Shown here piece after piece: positions 8,592 to 18,081 of a DNA stretch of 64,000 nucleotides. This stretch comes from Candidatus Hinthialibacter antarcticus. Lineage in GTDB: Bacteria > Hinthialibacterota > Hinthialibacteria > Hinthialibacterales > Hinthialibacteraceae. How positions within the stretch are numbered: position 1 is the first letter of the stretch; each line of letters starts with the position of its first letter. The notes beneath the pieces are model-generated. The model worked only from the letters and a program-made list of their open reading frames with translations. It was not told the DNA's origin and did no database searches. Where the stretch lies: assembly GCA_030765645.1 (NCBI GenBank), contig JAVCCE010000057.1, forward strand, positions 1 through 64,000. The letters are read 5' to 3'. The position numbers and the translations under genes were made by a program.

Positions 8592-10703
8592 ATGAGAACT
8601 TTAATCCGTATTCTACCGCTATTCAGTGTTTTAATTTTTACTCTCTTCGCTTTTGCGCAAGAACCCGCGCCGTTGTTTCGCGCCAATTGGAACGATATTG
8701 ATTTCGCAGGCGCCGGTTGGACCACTCTGCCCGCGAGCGGATTTGAACCCGCCGATACGCGGATCGGTTTGGTTCCGACCAACCCAAACGATCAGTCCGG
8801 CGAACCGGGGCGTGGGGTTTTGGTGACTGCGGCGCCGGGGCAGGGAACGCTAGCGTTTGGCCCGGTGGTTGCCGTCGGCGACGACCCCGTTTTGTTGCGG
8901 CTTTCGGTTTTGGCGAGTGCGCCGGGCGCGGTGATTGCGATGGGCGTGTTTGACGTGGCGCCGGACGGCTCTATTTTTGATACTGACAACACTGGGTTCT
9001 TTCTGTTTGAAAACGACAGCGCCGAGTTTGTTGACGGCTATGTGCGGCTGACGGCGTTTTATAATCCCAAAAGCAATGCGGTGATTCCGCTGATTCAGTT
9101 TGCCGTACAGCCCGGCGGCGACGCACCGGTCACGGGCATGTTTGAAGACTTCGAGATATTTCCGTTGGACGCCGCTACGGTGAGCGACCCGGCCCTGCAA
9201 TCGCTGTTCGGCGTCGAAGGCGGTGTTGAACCCACGCCCACGCTTACGCCGACTCCCACTCCAACCCAGCCGCCAATAGACCCGACCCCGACGCCGGGTG
9301 AAGTTCCCGATTTTGAGTTGGAATTTTTCATCGACGTATCGCCGCTTGACGACGGCGCGGCGGCGTCGGACGCGGACGTTGCGTTTGATCGCGACGGCAA
9401 GTACGTCTATTCAGCGGCGGACAGCACATTGGGTTTTCGTGACGCCATTCTCTATGATTTCGACGCTGAGTCCGAAACCGTGAGCGACGCCGTCGCAGTC
9501 AACGAACCGTTTGAAGATACGCGGGTGAATGACACGGCGATTGAGATCGGCCCCGGTGCGAATCGCATGGTGGTGTGGTCTGACGACCGTCGGCTCGATA
9601 AGCACGAGGGTATTTTCTTGACCTCGGTGAATGAAACCTCCGAGCGGTTGTTCATTGAGGACGTGTGGATCAACGAAGCGTTTGACGATACCGATGCGAT
9701 CAATCCATCCATCGACCTGAACGATGCGGGTGAGATGGTTGTTGTCTGGCAAGATGACCGCTTTTTTGATACGGCGATTTTTGCGCGCCGCTTCAATTGG
9801 GACGGCGCCGATTTGACTTCAAAAGATGATGTTGATCTATTAGCGAATATTACCTTTGAAGACACGGCCCCCGCCGACCCGGACGTCGCGCTGGGCGATG
9901 ACGGACGTATTGTCGTGGTTTGGTCAGACGACCGCATTGCTGTTGAGGGACAGCGCCGAAACGATGTCTACGCGCGTTATTTCAAGATGAAAACCGACGC
10001 CAGCGAAGACGGTGTGGTTCCTGATTCGAACAAAGAGATTCGCGTGAGCCTCACGGATGAAGTGTTTGACCACGCAACGACGCCGCGCATCGCGTTTGGC
10101 GGGCGCTATTTTCTTGCCGTATGGGTGAATGAAAACCCCGACACCCATCAACGAAACATTCACGGCGCGGTGTTAGAAGACGACGCCGATATCCGCGTGA
10201 CCGAGTTCATCATCGACCTGGGCGAATCCACCGCGCGCGCAACCGCGCCGTCGGTCGCCAAGTGGGACGAGGACCAGTTCGTTATCACCTGGTATGACGA
10301 AGCGACGGGCGAGATGTTCGTCGAATTTTATGATGCGCGCGAAAACGCTTATCTGACCGACCCCGTCGTCTTAACGGACAATATGGATGGCGTCGCCAAT
10401 ACGGCGGTAGCGGTCGGCGGCAACCGGGTGGTTTCTGTCTGGGACAACCTGTTTGAGGGATTGAGTGAGGTGACCTCGATTTCGATGGTCGTGAACGCTG
10501 AGGGCGTACGGAAGCAATCCGCTGCGCGTATGGTGGAAGCGCCGGGCGGCGGGTTGTATCAGAAGAGCGCTGCCAAACTGGTGACGCAACCGCGCGCATT
10601 GCTCATTGAAAAGACATCCCTGGTGAAAAAGCAAACCAAGCCGCGCCGCAACGGCGATGCTAGAAAAACGATACGAACGCAGTCAGCGGTGAAGAAGTTA
10701 TAA
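8592..10703 (+). CDS. Secreted repeat protein, putative beta-propeller
   Basis: 703 aa. Signal peptide at residues 1-23 (IRILPLFSVLIFTLFAFAQ). A first beta-rich domain follows, then a Thr-Pro linker (about 215-240). The region from about 245 to 620 repeats a core of the type VVWSDDR (MVVWSDDRR, VVVWQDDRF, VVVWSDDRI, later degenerate AVWVNEN and ITWYDE), spaced about 55-75 residues apart. Such spacing suggests propeller blades or a sialidase-like fold. The C-terminus is very basic (KTSLVKKQTKPRRNGDARK). Export to periplasm, envelope or outside is expected. No catalytic motif recognised and the function is unknown. It stands as a single gene convergent with the next. Confidence 0.75.
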   Translation: MRTLIRILPLFSVLIFTLFAFAQEPAPLFRANWNDIDFAGAGWTTLPASGFEPADTRIGLVPTNPNDQSGEPGRGVLVTAAPGQGTLAFGPVVAVGDDPVLLRLSVLASAPGAVIAMGVFDVAPDGSIFDTDNTGFFLFENDSAEFVDGYVRLTAFYNPKSNAVIPLIQFAVQPGGDAPVTGMFEDFEIFPLDAATVSDPALQSLFGVEGGVEPTPTLTPTPTPTQPPIDPTPTPGEVPDFELEFFIDVSPLDDGAAASDADVAFDRDGKYVYSAADSTLGFRDAILYDFDAESETVSDAVAVNEPFEDTRVNDTAIEIGPGANRMVVWSDDRRLDKHEGIFLTSVNETSERLFIEDVWINEAFDDTDAINPSIDLNDAGEMVVVWQDDRFFDTAIFARRFNWDGADLTSKDDVDLLANITFEDTAPADPDVALGDDGRIVVVWSDDRIAVEGQRRNDVYARYFKMKTDASEDGVVPDSNKEIRVSLTDEVFDHATTPRIAFGGRYFLAVWVNENPDTHQRNIHGAVLEDDADIRVTEFIIDLGESTARATAPSVAKWDEDQFVITWYDEATGEMFVEFYDARENAYLTDPVVLTDNMDGVANTAVAVGGNRVVSVWDNLFEGLSEVTSISMVVNAEGVRKQSAARMVEAPGGGLYQKSAAKLVTQPRALLIEKTSLVKKQTKPRRNGDARKTIRTQSAVKKL

Positions 10704-10717
10704 AATGTTCTGTTAGC

Positions 10718-10748
10718 CGATCCCTCCCCCAAGATGGGGGAGGGATCG
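10718..10748. terminator. Bidirectional hairpin between convergent genes
   Basis: A perfect 13-bp stem (10718-10730 with 10736-10748, loop AAGAT) lies between two converging genes. No long T-run occurs on either side, so termination strength is uncertain. Confidence 0.6.
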
Positions 10749-10762
10749 AAGTAGCGCAATTC

Positions 10763-11407
10763 TTACTTCAGCGGTTTGACCATGATGTCTTTGACAAGCA
10801 CCTTGCTGCCGGGGTCGTGCGCCTGGATGGCGAAGGTTCCGCTGGAAAGTACGCGCCCGGTGCTGCCGTCGGGACCACCGAAGCCTTTGGGCTGCGTCCA
10901 ATTGACTGCGACCTTATCGTTGATCTTAATCAAGACGTTGTCGCCCTGCACCTTAATATAGTAATCAAACCAGACTTCATCTTTGGCGCCGAGTTCTTTC
11001 AACTTGTCGGTATTCACGTCGTCAACCTGATAGAGGCTGCCGGTCATGCGCGGCTCTTTTTTCATCGAGTTATTGATCTGCGACTCGAAGCCTTTGCTGG
11101 GCCAGCCGTCTTGTTGAAATTCGGTGTGGAAGTAGATGCCCGAATTGGCGCTGGCGAAGGTCATGACCTTGGCTTTGAGTTCAAAATTCTTGAAATTGTG
11201 TTTTTCAACGTCTCCGACGTAAAACAAGTGCGAACGTAAACCGTTGACCACGATGGCGCCGTCTTCGACTTTAAACGAACCCTCTTTATCTGAGAACTTC
11301 CAACCGTCTAACGACTTGCCGTCAAACAGCGAATGCCAGCCGTCTTGCGCGAAGGCGGGGGCGGCGAGCAAGGCGAATGCGACCAGGTACAACGAAAATT
11401 TCTTCAT
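10763..11407 (-). CDS. Secreted DUF1080 (3-keto-disaccharide hydrolase-like) protein
   Basis: 214 aa. Signal peptide 1-20 (LVAFALLAAPAFAQ). The mature part is a single DUF1080 domain: DGWHSLFDGKSLDGWKF at the start, NSGIYFHTE in the middle and GTFAIQAHDPGSKVLVKDI at the end. This is the concanavalin-like sandwich typical of the 3-keto-disaccharide hydrolase family. The family is abundant in Planctomycetes and relatives and is linked to oligosaccharide breakdown; the substrate here is unknown. AAGGAG lies 9 nt before the ATG. It is monocistronic. Confidence 0.88.
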   Translation of the reverse strand: MKKFSLYLVAFALLAAPAFAQDGWHSLFDGKSLDGWKFSDKEGSFKVEDGAIVVNGLRSHLFYVGDVEKHNFKNFELKAKVMTFASANSGIYFHTEFQQDGWPSKGFESQINNSMKKEPRMTGSLYQVDDVNTDKLKELGAKDEVWFDYYIKVQGDNVLIKINDKVAVNWTQPKGFGGPDGSTGRVLSSGTFAIQAHDPGSKVLVKDIMVKPLK

Positions 11408-11598
11408 AACGAATCTCCTTTTCCTTTAACAATGATAAACATCTTAATTTTGTAAGAACATTTGCATGGCTTCTTCTACGCTTACGCTAAAGAACGAATG
11501 AACATACGACGGATGATCGCGCAAGGGAAGGTTCGCGCAGTTGATTGGTCGTTACGAGAAATGACGTTTGTTCCATCACACAAGCGGATAATGCAATT

Positions 11599-12162
11599 CT
11601 ATTGTTTGACTCCCTCATCCATTGGAAGGATGAATTCTTTCTCCCAAATAATTTCCGCGTCATATGGAAGAAACACCCCGCCCGATGTTTGAGTATGCAG
11701 TTTTTTGTTTTTGCACTTGCACAGTTTTAATCGTATTTCATTACGTACGCTTGAGGTTAATGTAAATTCGCGTTCGAGATCGTAGGTCATGCCCGCATCC
11801 AGCGTGAAGATTTCGGCGTCTTGGGTTGCGCCCGCCGTAAACACGCTGTCGTTTCCGTCTTCGTTGTATGTTCCTTTCGTATTCACTTCAACGCCTAAAT
11901 ACTGTGTCTTGTTGCTTTTATTTGTGACCGTTATCAGCAATGAAAACTTCGATAGTTCGGTATGATTGAAGCGCACCCGCTGCACCAGCAGTTCTTTGTC
12001 TTCGTCCCAGATGATCTTGTCGTTTAATTTATACGGCATCGGCACCGTCGACGCGATGCTGCGCAGTTGATAAAAACGAAAAAACACGTCGCTGCGGTAG
12101 AGCATGAATCCGATAACGAATAGCACAAAGATGATCCAAAATGCCATCCGCACAAATTTCAT
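11599..12162 (-). CDS. Membrane-anchored protein of unknown function
   Basis: 187 aa from the second ATG, chosen because GAGAGG lies at the right distance before it; an ATG 21 nt upstream has no such site. One N-terminal transmembrane helix (MAFWIIFVLFVIGFMLY) is followed by an extracytoplasmic beta-rich domain (LLVQRVRFNHTELSKFSLLI, KSNKTQYLGVEVNTKGTY). The last part has a CKCKNKK stretch. No family recognised. It is divergent from valS. Confidence 0.6.
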   Translation of the reverse strand: MKFVRMAFWIIFVLFVIGFMLYRSDVFFRFYQLRSIASTVPMPYKLNDKIIWDEDKELLVQRVRFNHTELSKFSLLITVTNKSNKTQYLGVEVNTKGTYNEDGNDSVFTAGATQDAEIFTLDAGMTYDLEREFTLTSSVRNEIRLKLCKCKNKKLHTQTSGGVFLPYDAEIIWEKEFILPMDEGVKQ

Positions 12163-12356
12163 TGGACAACGCCTCTCATTCATTTTTATTGTATGTTGTC
12201 AACTAACACAGCCTATCATATCGTCAAAGGCCCCGTCTATCACAAAAGTAAGACCCTTTGCGGAAGCCGCCCCGCTTCGTATACTCTGCAATACTGCAAA
12301 TACAGCAAAATAGTTCATTTTTAAATAAAGAAAGTCAGGGCTTACCGAGAACTCTC

Positions 12357-15011
12357 ATGGAAATTTCCAAACGCTACGACCCGCGCGCCGCGCGTGAAAC
12401 CTGGTATCAATTCTGGCTCGACCGCGACCTGTTCAAAGCCGACCCGAATTCCGACAAGCCGCCCTTTTCGATTGTGATCCCGCCGCCCAACGTCACCGGG
12501 CGGCTGCACATCGGCCATGCGCTCAACAACACCCTGCAAGACATCCTCTGTCGTTGGAAGCGCATGGAAGGCTTCGAAGTGTTGTGGATGCCCGGCACCG
12601 ACCACGCCGGAATCGCCACCCAGAACGTGGTGGAAAAGAGCCTCGCCAAAGATAATATCACCCGCCACGACCTGGGCCGCGAGAAGATGCTCGAACGCAT
12701 CTGGGAATGGAAAGAAGAATACGGCAACGCCATTCTTCACCAGCTGCGCTACCTGGGGTCGTCATGCGACTGGTCGCGCACCCGCTTCACCATGGACGAA
12801 GGCTGCTCTCATGCAGTGCGCCGCGTGTTTAAAAAATTGTTCGATGACGGCTATCTCTATCGCGGGCATTATTTAGTCAACTGGTGCCCGCGCTGCCACA
12901 CGACATTGTCAGACGACGAAGTGGAACACATCGACAAAAACGGCGCGTTTTATCATGTCCATTATCCGCTAGCCGACGGCAGCGGACATCTCACCATCGC
13001 CACCACCCGGCCCGAAACCATGTTGGGCGATACTGCTGTGGCGGTGCACCCCGAAGACGAACGCTATCAAGACATCATCGGTAAGGAAGTCATCCTGCCG
13101 TTGTTAGAACGCAAGATTCCCGTCATCGCCGACGAATACGTTGACCGCGAATTCGGTACCGGCGCGCTGAAAATCACCCCCGGCCATGACATCAACGACT
13201 TTGAAATCGGCAAGCGCCACAACCTGGAAGAGATCAACATTCTCACTCACGACGGCGCCATCAATGAAAACGGCGGGCCGTATCAGGGCCTCGACCGTTT
13301 CGTTGCGCGTAAGAAAATCGTCGCCGATCTGAAAGAACAAGGCTCACTCGAAAAGATCGACGAGATGAAACACCGCGTCGGCTCCTGTTATCGCTGCACC
13401 ACCATCGTCGAGCCGTATCTCTCCGAACAGTGGTTCGTCAAGATGGAGCCGCTGATGGAGGAACCCATCAAAGCGGTGCGCGACGGGCGCATTAAGTTCG
13501 TTCCCAAAAACTGGGAGAACACCTATTTTTCCTGGGTGGAAAACGTGCGCGACTGGCCGGTCTCGCGCCAGATTTGGTGGGGGCACCGCATCCCGGTGTG
13601 GTATTGCGACGACTGCGGCAAGATGACGGTGCCGCTCGAAGACCCCGACGCCTGTGATCACTGCGGCAGCGCAAAGATCAAACAAGACGATGACGTACTC
13701 GACACCTGGTTTTCCTCAGCGCTGTGGCCTTTCTCAACCATGGGCTGGCCCGAAGAAACCGATGAACTGAAAAAATTCTACCCCACCAGCGTACTGGTCA
13801 CCGGACACGACATCATTTATTTCTGGGTGGCGCGCATGATTATGATGGGGCTGTATGTGCAGAAAGACATCCCCTTCAGCGACGTGTACATCACCGCGTT
13901 GGTGCGCGACGAACAGGGCCGCAAGATGTCGAAGTCGCTGGGCAACGCCATCGACCCCATCGACGTGATCGACGAATACGGCTGCGACTCGGTGCGCTTC
14001 ACGTTGGCGATCATGGCGGCGCAGGGACGCAACATCAATCTCGCCGAAAACCGTATCGAAGGCTACCGCAATTTCACCAATAAAATTTGGAACGCGGCGC
14101 GCTTGATTCTCACCACCGTCGAAGACGGCGAGACGCTGGGCGCTGACCTGCCCGATAACCTTGAGTGGGCCGACCGTTGGGTTCTCTCGCGGCTGCAACA
14201 CACCATCGCTTCCGCCCGTCATGGCATGGAAGAATATAAATTCAACGAGACCTCCGAGTCGCTCTATCAATTTGTGTGGGGCGAGTATTGCGACTGGTAT
14301 CTCGAACTCATCAAGCCGCGCCTGTACGGCGACGACCCCGCTGCTTCGCGCACTGTCAAGCAGGTTGCGTTCAAGGTGTTGGAAATCAGCCTGCGTATGC
14401 TCCATCCGCTGGTTCCCTTCATTACCGAAGAACTCTGGCAGACGCTCAAGAAACTCGGCGTCACCGAAGGCGACTTCGAAAGCATTTCGCAGACTGAATA
14501 TCCCAAGGCCGAAGAAGTGCGTATTGACGACGCGCTCGAAGCCAAGGTCAAATTGTTTCAAGAGATGGTGTATACCATCCGTAATATTCGCGGCGAACTG
14601 TCGATTGCGCCCAATGTTGAAACCCGCATCGAGTTTAAAACCGCGACAGACGCGCACGATGCATTCTTGCAGGAGTATTACCAACACATCACATCGCTTT
14701 GCAAAGTGAATGCTGACTTGGCCGCCGGGCGCGACCTCGACGCCAACCCCGCTGTATCAGTCGGCGTGGTGGACGGCTGCGAAATTCGCGTACATTGGCC
14801 TGCCGAGGTGCAGGAGAAAGAGATCGAACGCCTCAAAAAGCAGGTCGAGAACCTGCGCGGACAACTCGAACGCCGCGATAAAAAACTTTCGAATAAGGGT
14901 TTCGTCGACAAAGCGCCCGCCGAGGTGGTCGACGCTGAACGCGCCCGCTATGCACAAGACAAAGACGAGTGCGATAAGTTAGAGGAACAACTGGCAACGC
15001 TGACGAAGTAA
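12357..15011 (+). CDS. valS: Valyl-tRNA synthetase
   Basis: 884 aa, a usual ValRS length. The start is placed at MEISKRYDPRAARETWYQFW, where homology begins; upstream in-frame codons look non-coding. Class Ia signatures are present: HIGH motif in GRLHIGHALNN, the CP1 editing domain in between (TTRPETMLGDTAVAVHPED), KMSKS in GRKMSKSLGNAIDP, and the C-terminal coiled coil (EIERLKKQVENLRGQLERRD). Two cysteine pairs (CDDC and CDHC) form a zinc ribbon in the insertion. It charges tRNA-Val in the cytoplasm. No T-box leader was found upstream. Confidence 0.97.
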   Translation: MEISKRYDPRAARETWYQFWLDRDLFKADPNSDKPPFSIVIPPPNVTGRLHIGHALNNTLQDILCRWKRMEGFEVLWMPGTDHAGIATQNVVEKSLAKDNITRHDLGREKMLERIWEWKEEYGNAILHQLRYLGSSCDWSRTRFTMDEGCSHAVRRVFKKLFDDGYLYRGHYLVNWCPRCHTTLSDDEVEHIDKNGAFYHVHYPLADGSGHLTIATTRPETMLGDTAVAVHPEDERYQDIIGKEVILPLLERKIPVIADEYVDREFGTGALKITPGHDINDFEIGKRHNLEEINILTHDGAINENGGPYQGLDRFVARKKIVADLKEQGSLEKIDEMKHRVGSCYRCTTIVEPYLSEQWFVKMEPLMEEPIKAVRDGRIKFVPKNWENTYFSWVENVRDWPVSRQIWWGHRIPVWYCDDCGKMTVPLEDPDACDHCGSAKIKQDDDVLDTWFSSALWPFSTMGWPEETDELKKFYPTSVLVTGHDIIYFWVARMIMMGLYVQKDIPFSDVYITALVRDEQGRKMSKSLGNAIDPIDVIDEYGCDSVRFTLAIMAAQGRNINLAENRIEGYRNFTNKIWNAARLILTTVEDGETLGADLPDNLEWADRWVLSRLQHTIASARHGMEEYKFNETSESLYQFVWGEYCDWYLELIKPRLYGDDPAASRTVKQVAFKVLEISLRMLHPLVPFITEELWQTLKKLGVTEGDFESISQTEYPKAEEVRIDDALEAKVKLFQEMVYTIRNIRGELSIAPNVETRIEFKTATDAHDAFLQEYYQHITSLCKVNADLAAGRDLDANPAVSVGVVDGCEIRVHWPAEVQEKEIERLKKQVENLRGQLERRDKKLSNKGFVDKAPAEVVDAERARYAQDKDECDKLEEQLATLTK

Positions 15012-15027
15012 GTGTTGGATAAGAATT

Positions 15028-15050
15028 GTAGGGTGGGTTCTTAACCCACC
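15028..15050. repeat. Dispersed GTAGGGTGGGTT palindrome, copy 1
   Basis: GTAGGGTGGGTTCTTAACCC followed by ACC is an inverted repeat found again near 19893, 20071, 24427 and 24515 in this window. It folds into a hairpin after valS and may serve as a weak terminator. Confidence 0.7.
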
Positions 15051-15073
15051 GGATGGCAATATATCTTAAAGTT

Positions 15074-15144
15074 GCGGGGACATCTCTCTTCGCTTCAGTG
15101 ACCGCTTGTGACGGGCGCAGCCGCTCAGAGAGTTCCACCCGCGC
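15074..15144. repeat. Dispersed hairpin repeat, family 1, diverged copy
   Basis: It shares CTCTCTTCGCTTC and the arm pattern GCGGG...CCCGCGC with the better copies at 19976, 20754 and 26554, but the middle is diverged. Non-coding. Confidence 0.55.
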
Positions 15145-15238
15145 TTTTATTAAACGTAGATCAATCCATCGTCCCCATCTGTATTTACACAACCATTTCA
15201 TGCTACATTAAATCTAATCCCATTTTGGAGACGACACC

Positions 15239-16555
15239 ATGAATCTATTCACTCGCTTACTCACACTACTACTCTTGCTTTCCGTTTCGACTTCAACCTT
15301 CGCATCGAGCATGTCCCCGACCTATGCAAAGGCGATTCTAGAAGACGAACGATTGGACATCGTACTTAAAAAAGCCGAAGAGGTGCTCAAAAGCGGCGCC
15401 ACGGCGGGAACCTCCTACGGCGAAGTTTGGATCCGCGACTACGCGACCTTTATCGAAATCGCCTGCCGGGTGCGTGGCGCCGAAAGCATCAAAGATGATT
15501 TGCTCATCTTCTTCAAATTCCAGGGCGAAGACGGCAACATCATTGACGGGTACATCCCGGTTGAAAAAGCCACTGGCGGGTATGACTACATCGAGTCTCC
15601 CTTAGCGCTCGAATATAGAGCGCATAAAAACACCGTCGAAACCGACCAGGAAACCTCGCTGGTCCAAGCCGTGTTTCTCTACGTCAAATCCACCGGCGAC
15701 CGTTCGATTCTTGATGAAACCATCGGCGGCAAGACGGTGCTTGACCGCATGGAATTCGCCTTGGACTTTCTACTCACCCATCGCTTTACCGATAAGTACG
15801 GTTTGCTCTGGGGCGCAACTACGGCGGATTGGGGCGACGTGCAGCCCGGGCACCCTTGGGGCGTGGTGATTGATGAATCGACAAAATATTGCGTGGATGT
15901 GTATGACAACGCCATGTTTCTGACCGCGATTGACAATTTTATCGCGCTGCTCGACGACGACGCGCAGCGGGCCGAAAAATGGCAGGCCGTCCGCGATCAA
16001 ATCGCCGCGAACCTGCAAAAACACCTGTGGGACGCAGACAATCAAAAATATTATCCCCACCGTTACATCGACGGCTCGGCTTTTCCTGACTCGTTTAACG
16101 AAAATGAAATTTTTTACTTCGGCGGGACCGCCTGCGCGGCGTTGGCGGGCGCTCTCAGCCAGGACGAACTCCAGCAGACGCTGCTTCAGATGAAAGAACG
16201 CCAGGCGAGTTGCGGCGCCGCGACCTTGGGGCTGACGATGTATCCGCCTTATCCTGACGGCTATTTCAAAAACCCCAGCATGAGGCCCTATTCATACCAG
16301 AACGGCGGCGACTGGACCTGGTTTGGCGGACGCATGATCCAGGCGATGATTCAATATGGGCGGGTGCAAGAAGCCTATGACGAATTAAAGCCCATGCTAG
16401 ACCGGGTAATCGCTAACGATGATTTTTATGAATGGTACGACATCTACAACCAGCCGCGCGGCGCGAAAAATTATCGCGGTTCGGCGGGCGTGTTGGGCAA
16501 GTCGATTCTCATGCTGCGCGAACTGGCGGACAAGCAACAGGCGGAAGCGAAGTAA
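15239..16555 (+). CDS. Secreted six-hairpin glycosidase-like protein
   Basis: 438 aa. Signal peptide 1-22 (LLTLLLLLSVSTSTFASS). The mature protein looks like an (alpha/alpha)6-barrel glycosidase: GEVWIRDYATFIEIACR near the start, DQETSLVQAVFLYVKSTGD, LLWGATTADWGDV, then YDNAMFLTAIDNF and GGDWTWFGGRMIQAMIQYGR. The conserved acidic residues in VWIRD, TADWGD and GGDW are candidates for the active site. The exact family (GH63-, GH116- or GH125-like) was not settled. The likely role is breakdown of an oligosaccharide in the periplasm. GGAG precedes the start. Confidence 0.7.
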   Translation: MNLFTRLLTLLLLLSVSTSTFASSMSPTYAKAILEDERLDIVLKKAEEVLKSGATAGTSYGEVWIRDYATFIEIACRVRGAESIKDDLLIFFKFQGEDGNIIDGYIPVEKATGGYDYIESPLALEYRAHKNTVETDQETSLVQAVFLYVKSTGDRSILDETIGGKTVLDRMEFALDFLLTHRFTDKYGLLWGATTADWGDVQPGHPWGVVIDESTKYCVDVYDNAMFLTAIDNFIALLDDDAQRAEKWQAVRDQIAANLQKHLWDADNQKYYPHRYIDGSAFPDSFNENEIFYFGGTACAALAGALSQDELQQTLLQMKERQASCGAATLGLTMYPPYPDGYFKNPSMRPYSYQNGGDWTWFGGRMIQAMIQYGRVQEAYDELKPMLDRVIANDDFYEWYDIYNQPRGAKNYRGSAGVLGKSILMLRELADKQQAEAK

Positions 16556-16587
16556 GAGCCTGCCCTGCGTGTGAGTCAGCAGGGGGG

Positions 16588-17175
16588 TCAGGCTTTGGGC
16601 GGACCGTTGACGGGCTTCTTGGGTTCTTCTTCGCCAAAGATTTCGATCAACGCAACCGAAACGCCTTTGAGCGACGGCAGATCAACGGTTTGGTCGGGCA
16701 GCAGGACTTCGCTCACGCCGTACTTGCCTTTTTTGAGCAGATAGCGTTCAGCCAGTCGCGCATCAGGATCAACTAGCCAATATTCTTTCACGCCGTGGGC
16801 TTCATAGAGTGCGCGTTTCTCGCGGCGGTCTTTGGCGGCGGTGGATGGGCTGAGCACTTCGGCGATGAAATCGGGCGCGCCTTCGATGCGGTCGCCTTCC
16901 ATTTTTTTGGGGTCGCATACAACAAGCACGTCCGGCTGGACAACATCTTCGTCAGACAAGACAACATCCGTCGGCGCAACAAATGGTTTGCATGTTTGGC
17001 CTTTTAACATTCGATTGAGTACAGAACCAAAGTTTAAGACTACGTCCTGATGTCTCAGCCTAGGCGCAGGGGTCATGTTATAGATGAACCCGCCGATGAG
17101 TTCCCAGCGTTCGCCGTCGTCCCATGAGAAATAATCGTGGATGGTGTATTTTTCGTTTTTCTTCGCCAGCGCCAT
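16588..17175 (-). CDS. Uma2 family (DUF820) putative endonuclease
   Basis: 195 aa. The Uma2 fold is recognisable: YFSWDDGERWELIGGFIYNM, then EDVVQPDVLVVCD and APDFIAEVLSPSTAAKDRREK, with GVKEYWLVDP. These give the D...E-x-K pattern of PD-(D/E)XK nucleases. The family is common in cyanobacteria and planctomycetes, often in many copies, and its biological role is not established. The C-terminus is a short Pro-Lys tail. It is convergent with the glycosidase gene. Confidence 0.88.
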   Translation of the reverse strand: MALAKKNEKYTIHDYFSWDDGERWELIGGFIYNMTPAPRLRHQDVVLNFGSVLNRMLKGQTCKPFVAPTDVVLSDEDVVQPDVLVVCDPKKMEGDRIEGAPDFIAEVLSPSTAAKDRREKRALYEAHGVKEYWLVDPDARLAERYLLKKGKYGVSEVLLPDQTVDLPSLKGVSVALIEIFGEEEPKKPVNGPPKA

Positions 17176-17295
17176 TGTACGTTTCCCATACTTTCTTATG
17201 ACGTATTATAGCGCTGAAAATGAATATTTCCCTTAGGGCAGTGTAGTAGGGTGTCCGCCGTGACAGATGAATCCGCCAGTCGTTGGCCTTCTTTC

Positions 17296-17326
17296 AAAAG
17301 CCCCCCTTTTTTCAAGGGGGGCTTTT
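17296..17326. terminator. Perfect 13-bp hairpin, possible bidirectional terminator
   Basis: AAAAGCCCCCCTT pairs with AAGGGGGGCTTTT around a 5-nt loop, with T-tracts on both strands. It lies downstream of the bactofilin gene (minus strand). Similar C/G hairpins occur near 24470-24505, so it is also part of a dispersed hairpin type. The rest of the 292-nt gap shows nothing. Confidence 0.65.
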
Positions 17327-17467
17327 ACCTCGAGGATATTGAATTTTGAATCACCTGGGGGATCAGCCAGACAGGGTAACAAACCAAGGCCGCGAGGCGG
17401 GCATTTCTCACTTATTCGCCACGAAAAAGGGGGCGCTATTATTCACTCATGCAACGACTCAGCGATA

Positions 17468-17926
17468 CTACGATTTTTTGGCGTTTTTTGTTTTGTCGGC
17501 GGGATCTTTGCGAGCGTATTCTTTATAAAACTCGTCAGCGGAGGCGTCGTCTTTGCCGAACGAAGCGAACTCGGAGAGGACAATCACTTCGGGCTGTATT
17601 TGTAAGTCGCCCACGAATTTTCCCCCCTTGAGAATCTCTAACTTTTTGCGCGCCAACATTTTTACATGGGCTTCGCCTTCGACGATGACGTTGAACGCAT
17701 CAATGTCGCCATTGAGTTTCCCGGTGGGCAGAATGCGGACCGTACTGTTCGAGACCAGGTTGCCCTTATATTCGCCCGCCATATCGAGCGAGCGGCGCAC
17801 CAACAGGCGGCCTTGCATCTCAACGTCGGCGCCAAGGCGGGAGGGGTTCTCTTCGGCCTCTTCCAGGTCGCCGTCGTCTCCGATTGGGGTTTCAAGATCG
17901 TCTTCAGTAAACGAAAAGTCCGACAT
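17468..17926 (-). CDS. Bactofilin
   Basis: 152 aa with a single bactofilin (DUF583) domain at about residues 30-130, showing the short beta-helix periodicity of G-x-L/V (MQGRLLVRRSLDMAGEYKGNL, LPTGKLNGDIDAFNVIVEGE, LEILKGGKFVGDLQ). The N-terminus is acidic and the C-terminus is a lysine-rich tail; both are typical disordered ends. Bactofilins polymerise into cytoskeletal filaments that act in cell shape, stalk or motility structures. GAGGAG lies upstream of the start. No M23 peptidase partner is adjacent. Confidence 0.93.
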   Translation of the reverse strand: MSDFSFTEDDLETPIGDDGDLEEAEENPSRLGADVEMQGRLLVRRSLDMAGEYKGNLVSNSTVRILPTGKLNGDIDAFNVIVEGEAHVKMLARKKLEILKGGKFVGDLQIQPEVIVLSEFASFGKDDASADEFYKEYARKDPADKTKNAKKS

Positions 17927-18081
17927 CTAACTGCGCTCCTCATACCAAGTTAAATTACTATGAACAACATTCGAGGTTCCGTCAAGCGCAAATTCTTTTC
18001 CGTCAGTTGTTTTCCAGGGGAGTTACGACCCTATCCGCTTGGGTTATAATTTATTCAATTGTTTTTTTATTGGAAGAATAT

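Noticed and set aside
9230-9310. Short tandem repeat DNA encoding Thr-Pro
   Set aside because: Explained as the linker of the secreted protein, not an independent repeat element.
12184-12356. T-box or other riboswitch before valS
   Set aside because: No conserved T-box sequence or terminator/antiterminator pair seen; an in-frame extension of valS upstream looks non-coding.
13734-14687. 317-aa open frame antisense to valS
   Set aside because: Shadow of GC-rich valS codons; valS is unmistakable in the other strand.
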